7,769 nt of DNA, from positions 1 through 7,769 of the forward strand of contig WFXI01000192.1 of NCBI GenBank assembly GCA_015490675.1, given 5' to 3'. This stretch comes from Hydrogenothermaceae bacterium (lineage in GTDB: Bacteria > Aquificota > Aquificia > Aquificales > Hydrogenothermaceae). This document shows positions 5,377 to 7,769 of the stretch, in pieces. Every line of letters begins with the position of its first letter. The stretch's first letter is position 1. The notes beneath the pieces were generated by a model. That model was not told where the DNA came from, did no database searches, and was given only the letters and a program-made list of their open reading frames with translations. The translations under genes and the position numbers were made by a program.

Positions 5377-5760
5377 TTAGTTTTCCTCTACTGGTGTTCC
5401 AAGTGCGTAAAGTTTTCTTAATGCTCTTGCTGTTGCTCTGCTTTCTGCAAGTTCTATGAGCCTGTCTGTGTCTGAGGCTTCTCTACTTGCAGAACCAAGT
5501 CCTTCTGCAGAAACTCCATTTGATAGGATTACTTTTGATTTGACGATTACTACTGGCTGTGTTTGCAGAAGCTCTGAGGAGACATTTTTTACTCGTTTTT
5601 CTTCTTCTGGGTGGTTGTTTGCAAGCCATAGTAAGCCGTCAATGGTGATGAATGGTTTGTCATCTTCTTCTAAAATTACCCAGTGGACATTTTTTATTAA
5701 TCCAAGCTGGTTGAATTGGTTGATTAGTTGTTCTTTTGGGGATACTGTTTTGTTTGGCAT
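5377..5760 (-). CDS. Rad52-like single-strand annealing candidate (uncertain)
   Basis: A 127-residue protein. Residues 36-48 (PFITIDGLLWLAN) and 69-119 are the informative parts. The latter holds alternating strands (PVVIVKSKVILSNG), then AEGLGSASREASDTDRLIEL (85-104) and AESRATARALRKLYALG (105-121). A glycine-rich strand with G.GSA, followed by a helix with AE.RA.ARALR and a Leu-Gly, is reminiscent of the core of Rad52-type annealing proteins (G.G.S....A...AE..A..DALKRAL..LG). Such proteins help recombination and replication and occur among early phage genes. This gene sits immediately before gemA. It is short for a full Rad52 or Erf protein (about 180-210 aa), so it may be a minimal form or an unrelated phage family sharing the motif. 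TAGGAGG at its start overlaps the previous stop codon. Confidence 0.45.
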   Translation of the reverse strand: MPNKTVSPKEQLINQFNQLGLIKNVHWVILEEDDKPFITIDGLLWLANNHPEEEKRVKNVSSELLQTQPVVIVKSKVILSNGVSAEGLGSASREASDTDRLIELAESRATARALRKLYALGTPVEEN

Positions 5761-5772
5761 GTTCTAAACCTC

Positions 5773-6015
5773 CTAAAGTTTTATTGAAATTTCTTTAATT
5801 TTGTTATAGGTTTCTTCATCTATTGAAAGTAAGCCTGCGTTTAAAACAAAAAGAAAGTCTTTACGGGTCATTGATATAACCATGTCGAAAAATGCATTTG
5901 GTTTTTCTAAAGTTAGCCTGTATATGTCAAAAGAAGAGCTGACTTTTGTTATATACCAGCCTTCTCTTATAAGTTGAATTAGCTCTGTGGGTGTTATAAC
6001 TCTAATTTGTTTCAT
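5773..6015 (-). CDS. Hypothetical protein, 80 aa
   Basis: I do not recognise this protein. It looks like a single small alpha/beta domain: strand-helix at QIRVITPTELIQLIREG (3-19), a WYITKV strand (20-25), an IYRLTLE strand (31-37), a hydrophobic FFDMVISMTRKDFLFVL stretch (42-58), and a final helix with SIDEETYNKIKEISI. There is no signal peptide, and the hydrophobic stretch is too broken by polar residues to be a clear membrane segment. The start overlaps the upstream gene by 14 nt, with AAGGAGG about 5 nt before the ATG, supporting real expression within the early operon. Confidence 0.6.
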   Translation of the reverse strand: MKQIRVITPTELIQLIREGWYITKVSSSFDIYRLTLEKPNAFFDMVISMTRKDFLFVLNAGLLSIDEETYNKIKEISIKL

Positions 6016-6556
6016 CTTTTCCTCCTTTTGTGGTAAGTTCTATTCTTGTAAGAAAGATTTTTATATCGTTGTTTTCTATGTATATAGGTTCTATAGGCTC
6101 AGGTATATACCAGATGTTAAAGGTGTCATTTACTTTTAATATTTTGGTTATCTTATGAATTGTATTTAAATATTCAAAATCTAAAAATATTCCTAAATTG
6201 TTTAATTTGCTTATTGCATATTCTTTACTCAAATAAACGCCTGCAGGAGAGGAAAAACTAAGACCTAAATGATTATCTATATTCATCTCTTTATTTATCT
6301 TTTTGTGAAGATTTTGGAATGTTTTTTTTAAATCTGGCTGATTGGAATCTTCAAAATCAATACAATCCCAACTAATATATGTTCTCCCTTCTTTATAATT
6401 GATGTTATAATTCTTTTCTATTTGAAGTAATATATGTCCATCGGATATATATAAAAATTTATCTTCTTTCTGGAAGTATATTCTTTCTTTTTTTGTCATA
6501 TAAATACTTTTCAGAACTTTACAAAAGTTTTCTATCTCTTTAATATTTATTCCCAT
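6002..6556 (-). CDS. Hypothetical early protein, 184 aa; remote resemblance to a sliding-clamp fold
   Basis: No family is recognised. The protein is rich in Ile, Lys and Asn and appears strand-rich. Two segments recall DNA polymerase clamp domains: YISDGHILLQI (51-61), compared with the ATDGHRLA strand of DnaN, and the C-terminal EPIEPIYIENNDIKIFLTRIEL (152-173), compared with the final P..I.......IMP.RL strand of DnaN. It is only about half the length of a full clamp, so any such relation would need a one- or two-domain form. This is a hypothesis from short motifs. The start is set by AAGGAGG 5 nt before the ATG. These bases are also the last two Arg codons (AGG AGG) and stop of the upstream gene. 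Confidence 0.6.
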   Translation of the reverse strand: MGINIKEIENFCKVLKSIYMTKKERIYFQKEDKFLYISDGHILLQIEKNYNINYKEGRTYISWDCIDFEDSNQPDLKKTFQNLHKKINKEMNIDNHLGLSFSSPAGVYLSKEYAISKLNNLGIFLDFEYLNTIHKITKILKVNDTFNIWYIPEPIEPIYIENNDIKIFLTRIELTTKGGKDETN

Positions 6557-6558
6557 TT

Positions 6559-7002
6559 TTACCTCCTTAAGTCTGTTTTTGAAAAATACTTGATTGGCAC
6601 ATAAAGTCTTAGTTCTAAGCCTTTGTTTTTGTAGTTCCTAAATTGCTGTTTTAGAAAGTAGCCCTTGTCAAAAAGAAGGTCTGCATCTATTTCGTATCTT
6701 TCAAACTTTGGAAACTCTACGATGATTTTTTTTAGTCCATAGTCTTGGTTTGCATGTAGTTCTTTTAATAGGTGATAAGGAAATCCAAAAGCTTGAAGTT
6801 TGTAATAAACTGCGTTCATATCAAATTTTTCTTTTTTTGTAAAAGTTTTGTTGTAAAAATCGTAATGTCCTATTTTTCTGTATGGGTTTTTGACTTTTTT
6901 CTTTTTGTCAGTTGGAAGTTCTATAAAAACTGTTCCATCTGCTGAAATAAAATATCCAACTCCTTCTTTGTCTTTAAATACTAATGGTTTTATTATTTTC
7001 AT
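6559..7002 (-). CDS. Hypothetical early protein, 147 aa
   Basis: No family is recognised. The protein is basic and probably mixed alpha/beta: an N-terminal strand hairpin with GVGYFISADGTVFIELP (14-30), a lysine-rich turn (32-38), a strand and helix around YNKTFTKKEKFDMNAVYYKLQA, and a C-terminal GLELRLYVPIKYF strand region (127-139). No helix-turn-helix, signal peptide or membrane segment is seen. Its ATG overlaps the stop of the winged-helix gene in ATGA, with AGGAG 7 nt upstream, so it is coupled to that regulator-like gene. The position suggests an early accessory or replication function, which is not shown by the sequence. Confidence 0.6.
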   Translation of the reverse strand: MKIIKPLVFKDKEGVGYFISADGTVFIELPTDKKKKVKNPYRKIGHYDFYNKTFTKKEKFDMNAVYYKLQAFGFPYHLLKELHANQDYGLKKIIVEFPKFERYEIDADLLFDKGYFLKQQFRNYKNKGLELRLYVPIKYFSKTDLRR

Positions 7003-7769
7003 GGCTGGTCTCCTATAGAAAGGTAATTTTTATTCTTATTAGGGTCAAAAACTATAGATATTCCTTTCATAGGTAATTTGAGAATAGGAGCTTTGTCTCC
7101 AGAATTTCTTAAGAGTTTGTAAAGAAAACCATCATACTGAGTTCTTTTAACTATTTCTAAATAACCAGCCCTTCTAAGATGCTTAACATATATTCTTATG
7201 CTTTCTGGATGTATTTCTGGAAGTTCTTTTGAAAGGTCTTTCACTGTAAATTGTGGAAGAGTTCTTATTAGGTTCCATATTTTTTGATATTTTTCATCTG
7301 TATTTTTAATCTTTACTTTTTGAATATCCTTATTTAGAGGTGGATAATCTTTCTGCGAGTTTATAAGTTTGTAAAAAGTCTCTTTACCTTCTCTTCCAAT
7401 TTCTTTAATATATCCAGCTTTCTTCAGGTATCTTAAATAATGTCTTATTGTGTCTTTGTTTATGAACGTTCTGTTATAAATCTGTGAAGTCGTAAAAGTT
7501 TGAAGTTCCAATATGGTTTGCCATATGTTCTGTTGTATTTCCGACCTTTTCTGTAGTTTTAGAGGGATTTCTTCTCCAGTATTTGTATCAATAACAATTC
7601 TTTTGTGATGATTGATTTTCACGGGTTTAATGCCTGTAATTTTTATAGTTCTATATGTCTTTTCTTTTCCTCTTTTTCCAACTGCTTTTATATATCCCGC
7701 AGACTTTAAATATCTAACATACTGTCTTGCAAAGTTATAAGATACTTGAGCTATTCTTGCCAAATCCCA
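6999..7769 (-). CDS. Protein with three winged-helix DNA-binding repeats, N-terminus outside the window
   Basis: The frame is open to the right edge (two codons, Trp-Asp, precede the TTG at 7763), so at least 256 residues are visible and the true start lies outside. Counting from that TTG, three related units are visible. Unit 1 is ARIAQVSYNFARQYVRYLKS plus AGYI with a GKRGKEKTY wing (2-37). Unit 2 is near 76-134 (TTSQIYN, INKDTIRHYLRYLKKAGYI, GREGKETFYKL). Unit 3 is near 157-219 (FTVKDLSKELP, HPESIRIYVKHLRRAGYL, wing with GFLYKL). Each has a helix-turn-helix with a recognition helix ending in (R/K)(Y/H)L(K/R).AGY(I/L) and a basic wing. These resemble MarR/ArsR-type folds, without any other domain. 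It may be an early transcriptional regulator or replication/partition DNA-binding protein. It begins the early cluster seen here and overlaps the next gene by 4 nt. Confidence 0.75.
   Translation of the reverse strand, partial: WDLARIAQVSYNFARQYVRYLKSAGYIKAVGKRGKEKTYRTIKITGIKPVKINHHKRIVIDTNTGEEIPLKLQKRSEIQQNIWQTILELQTFTTSQIYNRTFINKDTIRHYLRYLKKAGYIKEIGREGKETFYKLINSQKDYPPLNKDIQKVKIKNTDEKYQKIWNLIRTLPQFTVKDLSKELPEIHPESIRIYVKHLRRAGYLEIVKRTQYDGFLYKLLRNSGDKAPILKLPMKGISIVFDPNKNKNYLSIGDQP

Noticed and set aside
4948..5767. Plus-strand open frames opposite gemA and the Rad52-like gene
   Set aside because: They lie fully antisense to conserved genes, with serine/phenylalanine-rich shadow composition and no supporting ribosome site.
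6999..7763. TTG at 7763 as the true start of the winged-helix gene
   Set aside because: The frame continues open to the window edge, the first winged-helix unit would lack its first helix, and no ribosome site is visible upstream, so the gene is better treated as partial.
1..7769. tRNA genes, CRISPR arrays, insertion sequences, phage ends or attachment sites
   Set aside because: No cloverleaf-like segment, regularly spaced repeat, transposase or terminal repeat was seen; the window is almost entirely protein-coding on one strand.

Overview
The window is a piece of a Mu-like, probably contractile-tailed (myovirus-type) phage or prophage. All twelve genes, plus one nested gene, lie on the minus strand and must be read from high to low coordinates. 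The DNA is AT-rich and the proteins are rich in Lys, Glu and Ile with many AGA and ATA codons. Genes abut or overlap, usually with strong AGGAGG-type ribosome sites that share bases with the preceding stop codon. This style would fit a low-GC thermophile such as a member of the Aquificota (Hydrogenothermaceae-like), but no host gene is present and that assignment is a weak inference.

Right part (7769 down to 4697) is an early or regulatory module. In reading order it holds a protein with three winged-helix repeats (5' end cut by the window edge), three unrecognised proteins of 147, 184 and 80 aa, and a 127-aa protein with a Rad52-like GxGSA...AESRATARALR segment. A GemA/Mu gp16 family protein (DUF1018) and a 64-aa basic protein follow. 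The 64-aa gene sits where Mu carries its middle regulator Mor.

A 108-bp non-coding gap (4589-4696) separates this from the structural genes. It holds a perfect 7+2+7 inverted repeat, a weak candidate promoter, and an 8-base segment matching the 16S rRNA 3' tail that is exactly complementary to the Shine-Dalgarno region of the tail sheath gene. This looks like an early/late switch point.

Left part (4588 down to 1) is a virion module: tail sheath, tail tube, head maturation protease with a nested scaffold gene, head decoration protein, major capsid protein, a gp36-like (DUF1320) connector protein, and the first 74 codons of a Mu gp29-like portal protein (DUF935). A hairpin with a short T-run follows the major capsid gene. 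The module is a mosaic: P2-like tail sheath and tube (FI/FII), lambda-like decoration and capsid (D/E), and Mu-like protease/scaffold (I/Z), gp36 and portal. The order is unusual, with tail sheath and tube before the head genes and the portal after the capsid.

The most interesting points are the possible SD-sequestering leader at the early/late junction, the nested scaffold gene, a short [IL]-x-L-S motif repeated in the scaffold and found again at the capsid N-terminus (candidate protease sites), the triple winged-helix protein, and the rearranged chimeric virion module. Transposase, terminase, lysis genes and phage ends are not in the window.
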